Positions 34,601-41,418 of a stretch of DNA of 64,000 bases are shown here, in pieces (the first letter of the stretch is position 1; the number at the start of each line of letters is the position of its first letter). The notes beneath the pieces were generated by a model. That model had not been told where the DNA came from. It made no database searches and saw only the letters and a list, made by a program, of their open reading frames with translations. Source of the stretch: Clytia hemisphaerica (taxonomy: Eukaryota > Cnidaria > Hydrozoa > Leptothecata > Clytiidae); the NCBI GenBank assembly GCA_902728285.1, contig CACVBU010000758.1, forward strand, positions 186,001 through 250,000, written 5' to 3'. The translations under genes and the position numbers were made by a program.

Positions 34601-37600
34601 ATGTTTGCAGCACTATTTTAACTTGCAGCAGGGGGGATCGATACTAAAATCTAGGACATCTTAATGTTTAGTCATGTGGTGGTATACCCAAAAACATCCC
34701 TTTAGGTACCATGGGGGTACAAAGGTGGTATCCAGGCTAAAATTTAAGAGCTTTTTTGGTAAATTGGTACTAATTAAAATTAGATAGATTTTGCAATTTT
34801 TCAAAAAAAATTAAAATTTTCTCATTTAAAGAAAATTTCCCAAGTTCAATTATTTTTGCATCCAGTCAAATGTCTTCAATGTTTGCTCAATTCATGAAGC
34901 ATCATAGTTTAAAAGTATCATTCTTTGAGAAAAAAGAATATTCTGTTGCAAATTATCAGCACTCTTATCTTAATTAAGAAGAATGATCCTGAGAAGACAA
35001 AATTTGTCCTGAAAATACCAAAATTTGGTGGTCTCAGTGTTAAAATGTCCCTAAAAATTTAGTACATGGGCACTAAAATACCACTTCTCTAAAATGGGGT
35101 GGTGGTATGCAAAAAATTCTCGAAAATCTTTTTAGTACTCATATATATCCAGGATTTTAGTACGGACCCCCCCCCCCCGTAATGTTTGCTCAATTCATAA
35201 TACCACTTCTCTAAAAAACCGATACTTTTGTCTGATTGGGTAAATTTCGGAGTATTATTAGAGTCAGTACTTTCAAGTATTTTGATAAATTTCAATGGGC
35301 ACATATAATTCATCCCCTTTTTTTAATGGGGATGAATTATACTTTTATACTATTATACTTTTTTTTGGGGAAACCAAACGTTTTGGGGAGATGGGAATGT
35401 AGGGGGTCAAATAAGAAAGGCGGGCTTAGAAATTATTGTAATACATACAAATGGTCTGTTTTAAAGTAAAAATATCAACACTCACAGTTAAATTCAAGTT
35501 CAAATTTTTTCATCCGACACTTCAAAATACTTTCACACTGGTAGGCTGATAGGTTTTGTTTTTGCTTTTGCTTTTACTTTTGCTTTTACTTTTGCCTGTC
35601 GTCCATTTTGTTTTTTCAGCATGCTCTTAGGCTAGGTCATTTGGACTTATATTTTTCTAGTCAATCATTAGTCAAGTATTTATTTTTTTCAACTTATTTT
35701 TGTTCAATTACTTATTAGTTTTAAACTTTCATTTTCAGTTTGAACATATTCAATCATCAAAACACCTGACTGCTGATATTCATTGTTATTTTACAATGCG
35801 CATAAATAGCAACATTTGTTTTTGCTGTCCAATATTTTCGAATATATAGCTTCCATGGAGGCTACATAATTTCAAAAAATTGACGTCACACAACAAGTTC
35901 AATGACAAATTTGAGCATCTTCTTTTTGATGTAACGTCACAAAATAAAAAGAAGACTTTTGAAAAAGCTACCAAGAAACCAGATTTACGAGCTTATAAAA
36001 TGGAATTATGTTTGAAAACGAGAAATATTTTAGCAATGAACGGATAATAAACCATTTATTTGGGCGCAGTCTCATCCAATATGAAATATATTTGGCTATG
36101 AGAAAATATATTATATTATATCTTTTCTCGCACACCCATATATTTTTGCATATTGGATTTGACTTTATCCAATAACTGCTTAATATTCACAATGTGTCTT
36201 TGGGTGTTCTCATTCAATCTCAGTCCCATCCTACAACATCTGCAAACTAGTTATTACACAAATATTGCTAGTCATTAATTTATGGAATCGAATTGAAAAA
36301 TTTTGTGTTAATAAAACCCCCTTAATTAAAACCAGCCGTGGTGTTCTTAAAAAAGCAAACAAAATTTGTGTTAATTTTTTGCGTGTGAATTTCAAGGCCA
36401 TTGAATACTTGCCTAGTAATATTTGTGTAATTAGTTGCCAAGTTTCAAAATTCTGAATGTGGGACAAGGTGTGTAGTTTAAAGTTTTTTAAAACTTGTTA
36501 AATCTACAATATATATATATTAGCCCCCATCTTCCTGGCTATCCCCCCTTTGTCATGAAAATTTCTGATCCCCCTTCTTCAATAGATATGTTTTGGCGAA
36601 CGCTACAGTCTTTTGAATAACTAATTACTCCATAGCAGTTACCTAGAGACAGATAATTTATCATGTTTTTATTGGCTGAGGGAAAATAATGTATGTGGAG
36701 TAAATAGTTATTTGAAAGATTGTGGCGTTCGCCAAAACATCTATTGAAGAAGGGGAATCAGAAATTTTCATGGAAAAGGGGGGATAGCAAGAAGGGGGAT
36801 AGTTTAAGAAGGGTTACATATATATTGTAGATTATTTTCAAGCACTGTTATGAAATTTGGTCTTCATGAAAGGAAGTTTTCGGTTAGAGTAGTCTGAGTC
36901 AAAAAGAAGAAAGAAGTTTATTATTTCGCTTTCTCTCTCTGAAGATATTTCACCATATATTTGTTCAAGCTTTTTTTGTCCAAAATCCTTGGGGGATAGG
37001 CATTTTTAAGGTTGGGGGATACACATTTTTAAAGGTTGGGGGGATAGGCATTTCTAAAGGTTGGGGGATGCCAAGAAGGGGGGATCATTTAAGAAGGGGA
37101 TCAGACCCCTTTCCACACTATGGGTATATAAAATTGGTTATAAATGCAGACAGGCATCTGAATTTTCAAAGTTTAAAAAGCCTGTCAACAAGCAAGATTC
37201 ACGTACAGATTGTTTCAGACATTCTGTATAAGACTAAACTACCGTCAGCTGCTCTAACTTGGGACTATCTGACAAAACATGGGACAGCAATTCGGCCACC
37301 ATTTCACCGAACCTCCAATTCATTTGATTTGAGTTTATAAACGGCGTATTAAAAAATACAATTTCTCTTTTGCACTGAGTAGGCTTTTAAATCGAAATCT
37401 GAAAAAATTCGTAGTGGAGCAAATGTCTGGAAAGAAGAAGACGAAATACACCTTTCCCATAATTCGTAAAACTAATGCGCACGCATCATTTGATGCTCTC
37501 TGACACTGTTTGGACTCTGGAGGTAAACAAACCTGCTTTTGCCTGCGGCGGTTACTCTAATTCGGTCATTTTGAATAAAAACAAAAAAGTTTAAAAGGGC

Positions 37601-39086
37601 GCGCTATCAGTGAAAGTTATCGTGACATGTTATGACAGAAAGTATGATTGATAAACTTGGTGTAGTTGCCAAAACAAATTTTTTGTCAAAGAGATTTAAC
37701 AGTAAGTGCTAATAGGCAGCGTTGTAAGAACATCAAATTTCAACAAATACTGGGTTCAATTCAATCGTATACAATGTCATTTTTCCCTCAGGTTGTCAAG
37801 CTATGGAACAATCTTCCCTCTGAAGTCACATCTATTGAAGATCGTAATTTATTTTTTAGTAAAATTAGCACCTTAGATTTCAAATAGACATTAAGATTTA
37901 CCCCATTGCATTGCGATAGCCAAACTAATCTCCTATCTACTCTCAGCATTTCAATACTTAAGTCCCATAAACGCTGACATAAATCATAATCTCTACAATT
38001 AAATTCTTCTCAACCACTTTTCATCCTTCTATTTCATTATTAGAAAATAAATTATTTTAAAAACATTAACATTAACATTATTTAAACCCATCATTCATTG
38101 TATATATACTTTCATATTTCAATCATAGATTTTTTTAGTATTTCTTTATTTTTGTATTAAATTTCTTTTTTTTTATATTCAAGAGAATAGGTTTTGTAAA
38201 ACCTTCTATGAATTATCAAATAGAAATAGTAGAAGTGAAAATACCGGCCAGATATTCAACAGTCCCTTCATGTTTCGACCAATCGTTAGAGCAGTTGACA
38301 GTACGTACGTACGTACGTATGCACCAAGCTCAGAAATTACCCCTGTCAGACTGTGACGTTAATTTTTTAATTTTTTCTCGCCTTGGAAATTTTTTTCTCC
38401 AGTGGTGGTCGGTAGGAAATTCTGATGAAAATCTATGTACTTTCGCAAAATGCATCGGAAATTTCACTCTTTTTCTGTTTTTAATTCAATTGCGTGCCTT
38501 GGAAATTCATACATTTTCTTCTCTAGTCTTGAAAATTTTGACTTTTGGTGAAAACTTTTGCCCTCAGAAATTCTGTGCCCCCCCCCCTGTTACAGACAGA
38601 TTCTGGAATAGCCCTTTAGAAAACATGTTTGGATGGACCCTCTGGAATTCAAAGGGCAGCCCACATAGTGACCTGGATTCATTCAATTTATATTATGTTT
38701 TGAATCAATCACTTCATGCTCTGACACTTACTTTTAATGAGAAAATGTGTAGCCCTCTCAAACTTATGTACAACAATAAACTGTATGTTCTCTTCAAGAT
38801 ATATTTACCTAGCATATATAACATGTGGAAATCCTTTTCTGCCAGCAACTTGCAGTCTACCATCGAGGGTCCTTTGGATTGTGACACACTTTGTTGGGTG
38901 AGCTCCTCCTGTGGTAATAGAAGTGATCAAGGCATCAAGTTCGTCCTTTTTTTCTTTCAGTTTTTTAACTAGTGATTCAATGGCTCTCTTGGCAAAAGTT
39001 TCTGATTCTCCACCTTGTCGATGACACATTAAACTGTGTACAATACTAAGACAAGCATCATTTGAAGAGGGTGCCTGGACAGCCAT
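7047..39086 (-). CDS. SMAD4: SMAD4 (common-mediator Smad, Co-Smad), 11 coding exons, 821 aa
   Basis: Co-Smad that joins phosphorylated receptor Smads and carries TGF-beta/BMP signals into the nucleus, where MH1 binds DNA. Exons in gene order: 38809-39086, 33060-33187, 26978-27013, 25324-25401, 22661-22975, 21583-21966, 20699-21016, 19002-19166, 18510-18584, 8195-8395, 7047-7534. The phases join without a break into 822 codons including TGA. MH1 (residues about 8-135) contains [20 protein letters not shown] and the zinc-site segment [19 protein letters not shown]2 (about 593-815) contains [12 protein letters not shown], the Co-Smad Ala/Gln-rich insert after [10 protein letters not shown], and [20 protein letters not shown]. 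There is no C-terminal SSxS phosphorylation tail, as expected for a Co-Smad; the end is MPSDR. The linker (about 136-592) is far longer than in the 552-residue human protein and rich in Pro, His, Gln and Ser. The start is the ATG at 39086 in a good initiation context. Confidence 0.95.
7535..8194. other. SMAD4 intron 10
   Basis: A 660-base intron, GTAAGA to CAG on the minus strand. No element or second gene was recognised in it. Confidence 0.7.
8195..8395 (-). CDS. SMAD4: SMAD4 exon 10 (MH2 N-terminal half)
   Basis: A 201-base phase 1-1 exon between acceptor TTTATTCAG and donor GTAAGA. It reads [20 protein letters not shown], then [20 protein letters not shown] and [16 protein letters not shown], which is the MH2 start of Smad4. 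Confidence 0.93.
8456..8739. mobile_element. hAT-like MITE, family A, copy 1
   Basis: Terminal inverted repeats of about 31 bp start CACTGACCTTTATATATCCC. The flanks ACCCTTAC and ACCCTTAA look like an 8-bp target duplication with one mismatch. The second copy at 33493-33771 is closely similar throughout. It lies 60 bp upstream of the SMAD4 exon 10 acceptor. Confidence 0.85.
8740..10107. other. Intronic spacer downstream of the nested repeat gene
   Basis: Intron sequence of SMAD4 and the 3' flank of the nested gene. A minus-strand AATAAA at 9807-9812, about 300 bp after the nested gene's stop, is a candidate polyadenylation signal. No exon was recognised. Confidence 0.4.
10108..13038 (-). CDS. 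Nested two-exon gene: acidic Tyr-rich 13-residue tandem-repeat protein, 840 aa
   Basis: Not a family I recognise. Exon 1 is 12992-13038 (15 codons plus two bases, donor GTACGT). Exon 2 is 10108-12583 (acceptor TTTGTTTGTAG). They join at a Trp codon and stay open to TAG. The N-terminal 120 or so residues are non-repetitive, acidic and probably helical; they include [16 protein letters not shown] and [20 protein letters not shown]. Then come about 7 degenerate and about 39 near-identical copies of a 13-residue unit typified by [14 protein letters not shown] non-repeat C-terminal tail of about 115 residues follows, with ECIECGY and two copies of FTHQS. No signal peptide or membrane span is evident. 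The gene lies wholly inside one SMAD4 intron on the same strand. The 39-bp repeat is GC-richer than its surroundings. The long open frame, spliced start and non-repeat ends favour a real gene; expression is unproven. Confidence 0.65.
10494..12010. repeat. 39-bp coding tandem repeat (about 39 near-identical units)
   Basis: The unit on the plus strand contains CTTCTTGCGCGTCTTGGTAT followed by GACACGTCTACGTAGGTCT or close variants. The period is 39 bp, so the frame is kept. A four-unit block (ending DVL, then GAQ, GAQ, DAQ types) recurs, which points to higher-order duplication. More diverged units continue to about 12280. Confidence 0.95.
12584..12991. other. Intron of the nested repeat gene
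   Basis: A 408-base intron with GT/AG borders on the minus strand. It contains a SINE-like repeat, listed separately. Confidence 0.6.
12715..12912 (-). mobile_element. tRNA-derived SINE-like repeat, copy 1
   Basis: Read on the minus strand, the head has TGTAGAGCATTCAG (A-box-like) and TTTCGATTCC (B-box-like). The body has GGATAAGTG, GGAGAAAGTG, GTGCCCTACC and a CTTACTTAC end. The same order of blocks appears in the plus-strand copy near 48797-49040. Confidence 0.55.
12992..13038 (-). CDS. Nested repeat gene, exon 1
   Basis: The ATG at 13036-13038 begins [15 protein letters not shown], then donor GTACGT after two bases of a Trp codon. The phase fits exon 2 exactly. Confidence 0.6.
13170..13204. 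promoter_or_regulatory. Two perfect CRE palindromes upstream of the nested gene
   Basis: TGACGTCA occurs at 13170-13177 and again at 13197-13204, about 130 and 160 bp upstream of the nested gene's ATG. TGACGTCA is the full CREB/ATF site. A chance pair this close is unlikely but possible; use as a promoter element is inferred. Confidence 0.5.
13258..16650 (-). mobile_element. R2/NeSL-like non-LTR retrotransposon, copy A with intact ORF
   Basis: The 3' end carries a short A tract (T run at 13257-13264 on plus). The open frame 16649-13521 gives 1042 residues with no internal stop. Residues 48-68 form a C2H2 finger (C48, C51, H64, H68). The reverse transcriptase has VDAANAF (D454), [11 protein letters not shown] and AYADDLAG (D544, D545). 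A CCHC motif uses C832, C834, H842 and C846. The restriction-like endonuclease has D901, D917 and K919 (RADIS to FFDVKV). Finger, RT, CCHC and endonuclease in this order define R2-superclass elements. The frame has no ATG at its start: it opens with GTG beside a 30-base A run, so the copy may be 5'-truncated or start unusually. It sits in a SMAD4 intron in the same orientation. Confidence 0.9.
13521..16649 (-). CDS. R2-like retrotransposon protein (C2H2, RT, restriction-like endonuclease)
   Basis: Reverse transcriptase and endonuclease that would carry out target-primed reverse transcription. All catalytic aspartates of RT motifs A and C are present, and so is the D...D-x-K endonuclease triad. 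It is intact over 1042 codons. The first in-frame Met lies well after the zinc finger, so the upstream start is uncertain. Confidence 0.9.
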   Translation of the reverse strand: MFTFNTIKKGESFLHLKPYKQQIRGTLTNELKTAIPDSQSAQEKGFQCQYCSRSFSTKTGRTNHENAHARKNREESLALVTTAEVTSINVERNLTSHTPIEQEEVPVWGKLSKQDLCQIADSMYEEIVYFRKNLFLVPSGKAGKDYIEEMTRLINFWNNQSDDFSASSMKLLMCMPSILLQKTHARSKAREHSETLARRLNIWKEGDFDKLLRETREIQKRLPRVDALKTKDKNKPITLFTKHMLKGNISAAIRTLEDTASSGVLQPTGDVINTLKSLHPNANEHTDDRIISKKEVVPVDPIIFESIDGTMIREAAIKTKGAAGPSGQDADQWRRILASKNYGKYSSDLREAMARMLKILCRQEVDIKRRSIEAVLACRLIPLDKNPGVRPIGIGEVMRRIFGKVLINTIKPDILKATGSVQVCAGQQAGCEAAVHAINQLFQEDETDGVILVDAANAFNSINRRSLLHNIKILCPAMAQYIHNCYHRPSRLFLMGGKEIASQEGTTQGDPTAMPAYAIGLMPLLEILQEDLLTQGVKNAAYADDLAGTGKLQALKKWWDDVNDLGPLLGYNPKASKSYLIVKEEKLEEAKVLFKDTGINITVDGHKYLGGFIGQEGGQQEYVKKLIEKWQAELQTLSDIARSEPHLAYCAFVGGYVSKFTYYLRVMPGIEEYLKPLDEVIDKHFIPSITENHHCSTEERLLLSLPVRMGGLAIPILSSLAKEEFQNSRELTMKFSQDIIEQKPVYEVDNRAAKSEIKRKRKEGRTIILENLRREMTRQELKANDLAQAKGASNWLTTVPLKSENFNLSKREFFDAIAVRYRWNMKHLPSTCACGKSFSVEHALSCPKGGFIYQRHNTLRDTIAQMLNQVTHDVAIEPMLEPITGERLNKGAITTDNARADISAGGFWVRGQRAFFDVKVFNAYALRYTAQSLKSAFASNEREKKRNYNERIIKVDHGSFTPLIFSMNGGMGVEAEHFFGALANLLADKTDSHASQTKNWIRTKISFALTRLVVTCIRGTRTLKPNLRFDEIDLLNNDILKC
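16651..16680. repeat. Run of 30 A at the 5' junction of copy A
   Basis: An uninterrupted A run lies between the 5' end of copy A and the TTTCCTCATAT flank of copy B. It points the wrong way to be the tail of copy A. Confidence 0.95.
16696..17527 (+). mobile_element. R2-like retrotransposon, copy B, 5'-truncated, opposite strand
   Basis: It begins ATACAATTGCTC inside the coding region and runs through the stop and 3' UTR to an A-rich tail at about 17503-17527. It encodes the last 177 residues (16710-17240), which differ from copy A at one residue (Ser for Leu near 17151). Over about 800 bp I found only a couple of substitutions, so both insertions are recent. TTTCCTCATAT flanks it on both sides (16687-16697 and 17528-17538) as an 11-bp target duplication. 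Confidence 0.9.
17539..18509. other. SMAD4 intron sequence right of the retrotransposon pair
   Basis: A palindromic pair of AACGTTCGAA motifs lies near 17744-17780. About 18028-18345 matches 44283-44525 (shared AAACGATTTG, AGCGACTTTCTC and AACTT blocks), a dispersed family of unknown type. No exon apart from SMAD4. Confidence 0.45.
18510..18584 (-). CDS. SMAD4: SMAD4 exon 9 (linker)
   Basis: A 75-base phase 1-1 exon, acceptor TTTTTCTCCAG, donor GTAAGC. It reads [20 protein letters not shown], then HHRNQ. Confidence 0.85.
19002..19166 (-). CDS. SMAD4: SMAD4 exon 8 (linker)
   Basis: A 165-base phase 1-1 exon, acceptor TTTATTCTAG, donor GTAAGT. Ser/Pro-rich: [20 protein letters not shown]. Confidence 0.87.
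19669..20460. repeat. Degenerate direct-repeat block in SMAD4 intron 7
   Basis: Two related stretches (about 19690-19890 and 20158-20365) and a middle partial copy share GACAATTGAA, CAAAGAAATAT and CATTTTCGGCCGGAA blocks. The block ends in a short tandem run of GGACGAAC-type units (20411-20451). A related tail lies at about 56920-57140. Confidence 0.55.
20506..20661. mobile_element. MITE, family F, copy 1
   Basis: Inverted ends read TTTATTCATAATATGCACCA and, inverted, GGCGCATATCATAAATA. A second member lies at 25735-25880. Confidence 0.65.
20699..21016 (-). CDS. SMAD4: SMAD4 exon 7 (Gln/His/Pro-rich linker)
   Basis: A 318-base phase 1-1 exon, acceptor CCCATTTCTAG, donor GTAAGA. It begins [18 protein letters not shown] and continues with long His, Gln and Ser runs. 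Confidence 0.88.
21345..21553. mobile_element. Dispersed MITE, family B, copy 2
   Basis: It shares the AGTGAAAAAATCTAC, TTTCCAAAAAATGTTATA and TTTTTTCTGGAAAAGCCC blocks with the copies near 4793 and 43915. It ends 30 bp from SMAD4 exon 6. Confidence 0.6.
21583..21966 (-). CDS. SMAD4: SMAD4 exon 6 (Pro/Ser/His-rich linker)
   Basis: A 384-base phase 1-1 exon, acceptor TTTTTATTTAAAG, donor GTAAGG. It contains [19 protein letters not shown] and [14 protein letters not shown]. Confidence 0.88.
22661..22975 (-). CDS. SMAD4: SMAD4 exon 5 (Pro/His/Met-rich linker)
   Basis: A 315-base phase 1-1 exon, acceptor CAATTCAAG, donor GTATTT. It contains [15 protein letters not shown] (LKQE resembles a sumoylation consensus), [16 protein letters not shown] and SSHMGPTSP. 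Confidence 0.88.
22976..25323. other. SMAD4 intron 4, mostly repeats
   Basis: It contains a CAGTTGACTC-family MITE at 23062-23230 (TA flanks at both ends), the large TA-flanked inverted-repeat element at 24134-24722, and a partial CAGTTGACTC-family copy near 25212-25312. C-rich runs lie at 24010-24110. No exon was seen. Confidence 0.5.
24134..24722. mobile_element. Large inverted-repeat element with TA flanks
   Basis: The arms of about 200 bp are inverted copies starting GTCCCGCTGCTGAG and ending CTCAGCAGCGGGAC. TA lies outside both ends (24132-24133 and 24723-24724). The centre is about 190 bp. The long arms would form a strong hairpin. Probably a mariner-type non-autonomous element. Confidence 0.85.
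25324..25401 (-). CDS. SMAD4: SMAD4 exon 4 (linker)
   Basis: A 78-base phase 1-1 exon, acceptor TTTTCTCCAG, donor GTAAGT. It reads [16 protein letters not shown], aligning with the post-MH1 stretch of vertebrate Smad4. Confidence 0.9.
25735..25880. mobile_element. MITE, family F, copy 2
   Basis: The ends TATTCATGATATGCACCACT and AGTGGTGCATATCATGAG are inverted copies. It lies in SMAD4 intron 3. Confidence 0.7.
26560..26930. repeat. Dispersed repeat, family H, copy 1
   Basis: It contains reiterated GACCCTG...GGGACTG blocks ending in GTACCCTGACCAGCGACAC and TTTTTGCCCAAGTACTTCC. Related blocks occur near 28125-28520 and 45535-45910, with GGGGGGCACT and its complement at the edges. Confidence 0.5.
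26978..27013 (-). CDS. SMAD4: SMAD4 exon 3 (36-base microexon after MH1)
   Basis: Phase 1-1, acceptor ATCTTTTTAG, donor GTAAAA. It reads [12 protein letters not shown], which aligns with the DLSGLTLQ region that follows MH1 in vertebrate Smad4. Confidence 0.85.
29056..29342. mobile_element. TA-flanked CACG-family MITE, short subfamily
   Basis: It starts CACGTTTTTTATAAGAAC and ends TTGTTCTCATAAAATTGTA, with repeated AAGAACAT motifs inside. TA lies outside both ends. Confidence 0.65.
30507..30843. mobile_element. TA-flanked CACG-family MITE, long subfamily
   Basis: The ends are CACGCTTTTTC and AAAAAAGCGTG, with TA at 30505-30506 and 30844-30845. The interior shares AAGAATATTCATGATG and GGAATTTGGAAGC-type blocks with copies at 41075-41418, 58593-58940 and 61166-61376. 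Confidence 0.8.
31618..31843. mobile_element. TA-flanked CACG-family MITE, short subfamily
   Basis: The right end reads GTTCTTATAAAAAACCGCG followed by TA, and the left end has TTTATAAGAACG. The interior is built from TTCTTAAC-like words. The left boundary is approximate. Confidence 0.55.
32018..32226. mobile_element. Mariner-like MITE with TACAGTG ends
   Basis: The ends CAGTGTGCCCCCAAAAAGTG and, inverted, GCTTTTTTGGGACCCACTG extend as arms of about 55 bp into AAAGTAAAATCCTCA. TA flanks both ends (32016-32017 and 32227-32228). Tc1/mariner elements use TA targets. Confidence 0.85.
33060..33187 (-). CDS. SMAD4: SMAD4 exon 2 (MH1 C-terminal part)
   Basis: A 128-base exon, acceptor CTGTTTTTTTAG, donor GTATGT. 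It reads [20 protein letters not shown] then [20 protein letters not shown]. The cysteines and histidine match the MH1 zinc site. Confidence 0.95.
33493..33771. mobile_element. hAT-like MITE, family A, copy 2
   Basis: A perfect 8-bp target duplication, GCTCTGAC, at 33485-33492 and 33772-33779. Terminal inverted repeats of about 30 bp begin CACTGATCTTTATATGTCCC. The interior matches copy 1 (GTAGCGCCGTTAGACGTTAA). An 8-bp duplication is the hAT signature. Confidence 0.9.
35553..35600. repeat. TTTTGC/TTTTAC hexamer repeat
   Basis: Alternating TTTTGC and TTTTAC units in a pyrimidine-rich tract. Confidence 0.85.
36529..36830. mobile_element. Fold-back element with C/G-rich arms
   Basis: The left arm has CCCCCTTCTTCAATAGATAT and GTTTTGGCGAACGCTACA; the right arm carries their inverted copies. 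The arms are over 100 bp. A related GGGGGATAGGCATTT series continues to about 37107. Confidence 0.75.
37620..37887 (+). pseudogene. Degenerate 3' end of a LINE reverse transcriptase ORF
   Basis: The short frame 37666-37887 ends in [17 protein letters not shown]. This pattern is characteristic of the extreme C-terminus of many CR1/Jockey-like non-LTR retrotransposon proteins. The rest of the element is missing. It lies antisense in SMAD4 intron 1. Confidence 0.65.
38809..39086 (-). CDS. SMAD4: SMAD4 exon 1 (start codon, MH1 N-terminal part)
   Basis: The ATG at 39084-39086 sits in an ACAACATGG context. It encodes [20 protein letters not shown], then [20 protein letters not shown] and [20 protein letters not shown], close to vertebrate Smad4 over its whole length. 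Donor GTAAAT at 38803-38808, phase 2. Confidence 0.96.
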
Positions 39087-39959
39087 GTTGTTTTGATGTT
39101 TTCCCTCCGAATCGCCGGGCGAATGATGATATCAAAATTAAAAATCCTCCATCTCACATCCTGTCTGGCTTTCTTATTGCACAAATGGAAATTATTCTAC
39201 TCATTTTTCATTTCTAAATCCACCGAAATGAACTTCCAAGCAAATTAACATCTGACGAATGAAAATATGAGCTTGAATCCATTGATTTCTTCGAGAAGTT
39301 CTTGGCCGAAAGAAATTTTACCGACGGAGGAGGGAGACAAAACTCAATACAGGTAAAAAATATTGGCGCGATCAAGAATCAAATCAATCTGGGTACGCAT
39401 TTAAGAGCCGCAATGATGCGGATAATAAACACCGTCTAAAAGTGAAAATGTTTCAAAACCCTTCAAAACGTCACTGAAAATTGCTGGGGAAGAAAGTCCT
39501 CACCGCAGACAAAAAATTAATGTCATTAACATACAGCTCTGAATCTAGATCTTAATATGCTGATTTTGACGTATAAATGATCATGCCTAAGTAAGGTCCC
39601 AAATTTTCCGCGCCAAACTTACTGAACTTATGTCTTTTTGGACATACTATAAGTTACACGATACTTACTTGTTTTTTTAGCGGGGATAAAAAAATTGGCG
39701 AAAATTGGAGTATCGAATGGGGATACGATATTTTGGCCAGATTTGGGAGGGAGGCTCGCGGGTCTGCGAGAAGAGGGCGTTATATTTATAAATTGTCGAT
39801 GTGTTGTCTTTTTTTGAGATTTCTAAGCGAATACGATCACAAAAATCTGTGCGATGTGTCTCTTATCTAACATATTTTGCCAAAACTACCGTCAAATTGA
39901 TATTGCACAAAGTGAAATTCGACCGGTGAAGACAGAATGACAAATCTTATTCGTCTTAA

Positions 39960-40522
39960 CCCTATTCGAACTAGGGGGGGGGGGCTCTTTCTGTTCGGTG
40001 GTCAAACTATTGGTAATAGCTCCTGAAATAATAGAGCTATTGCCTTGAAATGTTCTGTAAATTCCTAACTTTTATTCAGCTTCAAAATAAAAAAAAATTT
40101 GACACCTAAAAGTTTTCACACCTTGAGTATGATGACATTTCTGACAGTAAGGTGTCACAAAAATTGACACTTTTCCAATACAAATTTATTTTTAATGTCA
40201 AATATATTGTTTAAACCGTAATTTATTGAATATTTAGGATAAAATAAGCATTTTAAACTCAGACAACTTTTTTCCAAAGCTTTTGTTAGAATACAATAGC
40301 TATTTATAAGAACAAAGGAAATTTTCGGTTTTTGTTCACTTTGGGCATGATGAGTGACGTCATCAAAAATTTCTTTTGTCAAAAGTTACCTTACGTGACA
40401 AAGATCTTGTGTGCCAAATTTCATCCAAAAAGACCCACTAGATCAAAAGTTAAGGGGTGGTACAGGAAAAGCCCCCCCCCCCCTAGTTCTGAACCGCCCC
40501 TAAAAGCCTAGGATGAATAGGG
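39960..40522. mobile_element. piggyBac-like MITE, TTAA flanks
   Basis: The ends are CCCTATTCG and, inverted, GAATAGGG. TTAA lies directly outside at 39956-39959 and 40523-40526. C/G runs lie near both ends. No transposase frame. Confidence 0.75.
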
Positions 40523-40852
40523 TTAAAACAATTTAATTCAGGCTGAATAGATCAGATTAACTGTTTGTCGTCACAGGTTAACATTAATAATATTGTGAAA
40601 CTCACGCACGGTATTGCAACACTGCCTTTGAAAGGAACCAGGATAATTTTTCACTTGTCTAGGGGTCATACTTTTATGGTGTGACGGGATCGGGCCTATT
40701 TTAGTACGGTATTACGGGATTTAACAAAAAAAGAGACGGGGAAACGGTAATTTAAAATCAGACAGACGGTGATGGTGTTATTGTTTTTTCTCATTTTTTT
40801 GGGATTCCGGGATTCAGTAAAAATCTTGAGGGAAAACAAAACAAAACAAAAG

Positions 40853-40965
40853 CAAGTCTGCAGGTTGTAGAAAATTTGATACAGCCTAGACTAGGGTCTA
40901 AACCCCTACAAACCCCCCCCCCCCTAGTCTAGGCTGTATCAAATTTTCTACAACCTGCAGACTTG
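40853..40965. repeat. Palindrome with perfect 44-bp arms
   Basis: The left arm 40853-40896 (CAAGTCTGCAGGTTGTAG...) and right arm 40922-40965 are exact inverted copies around a 25-nt C-rich loop. It would extrude as a cruciform or form a stable RNA hairpin. Confidence 0.95.
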
Positions 40966-41074
40966 ATATTGTTTTTCGTTGTTTTGAATATGTTCTAATA
41001 AAAAGGTGTATGAATATACGAGCCTTAAATTTCGACATCAAACATTACTATCTTAAACACCAATATTAGTATTA

Positions 41075-41418
41075 CACGCTTTTTTTTATAAGAAAATACA
41101 CTTTATAAGAATGTCCATGATGAAAATATGGCCAAAAAATTAAGAATAATGCTAAGAATATCACTATATGGAATTTTGCTATTCAAGCTAAAAATGCCAT
41201 TTTTAGAGCATTTTCAATTATAAATTGTCAATTACTCTCAAGTAAGGCTTACTCCCTTCACAAAAATGCCATTTTATGCTTGAGACGTATGTACTAAATG
41301 TTAAAAAATCTAGTCTGAAACCTAAGAATGCTGGAAGAATATTCTAGGATGATTTTCCCAAAAAAGTTAAGAATATCCATGACGAAATGGATTTACACCA
41401 TTCTTATAAAAAAGCGCG
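41075..41418. mobile_element. TA-flanked CACG-family MITE, long subfamily
   Basis: It starts CACGCTTTTTTTTATAAG and ends TTCTTATAAAAAAGCGCG, with TA on both sides. The interior matches the copies at 30507 and 58593. Confidence 0.85.

Larger units (their letters stand above)
33188..38808. other. SMAD4 intron 1, repeat-rich
   Basis: It contains the hAT-like MITE at 33493-33771, a C-rich repeat at about 34625-35195 (related to 55048-55215), hexamer runs at 35553-35600, a fold-back element at about 36529-36830 with C/G-rich arms, and a decayed LINE tail at 37620-37887. ACGT repeats lie at about 38303-38320. The stretch 33780-34600 shows nothing I recognise. Confidence 0.5.

Noticed and set aside
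38208-38972. 254-residue plus-strand frame over the SMAD4 exon 1 region
   Set aside because: It overlaps a strongly conserved SMAD4 exon in antisense and shows no family similarity.
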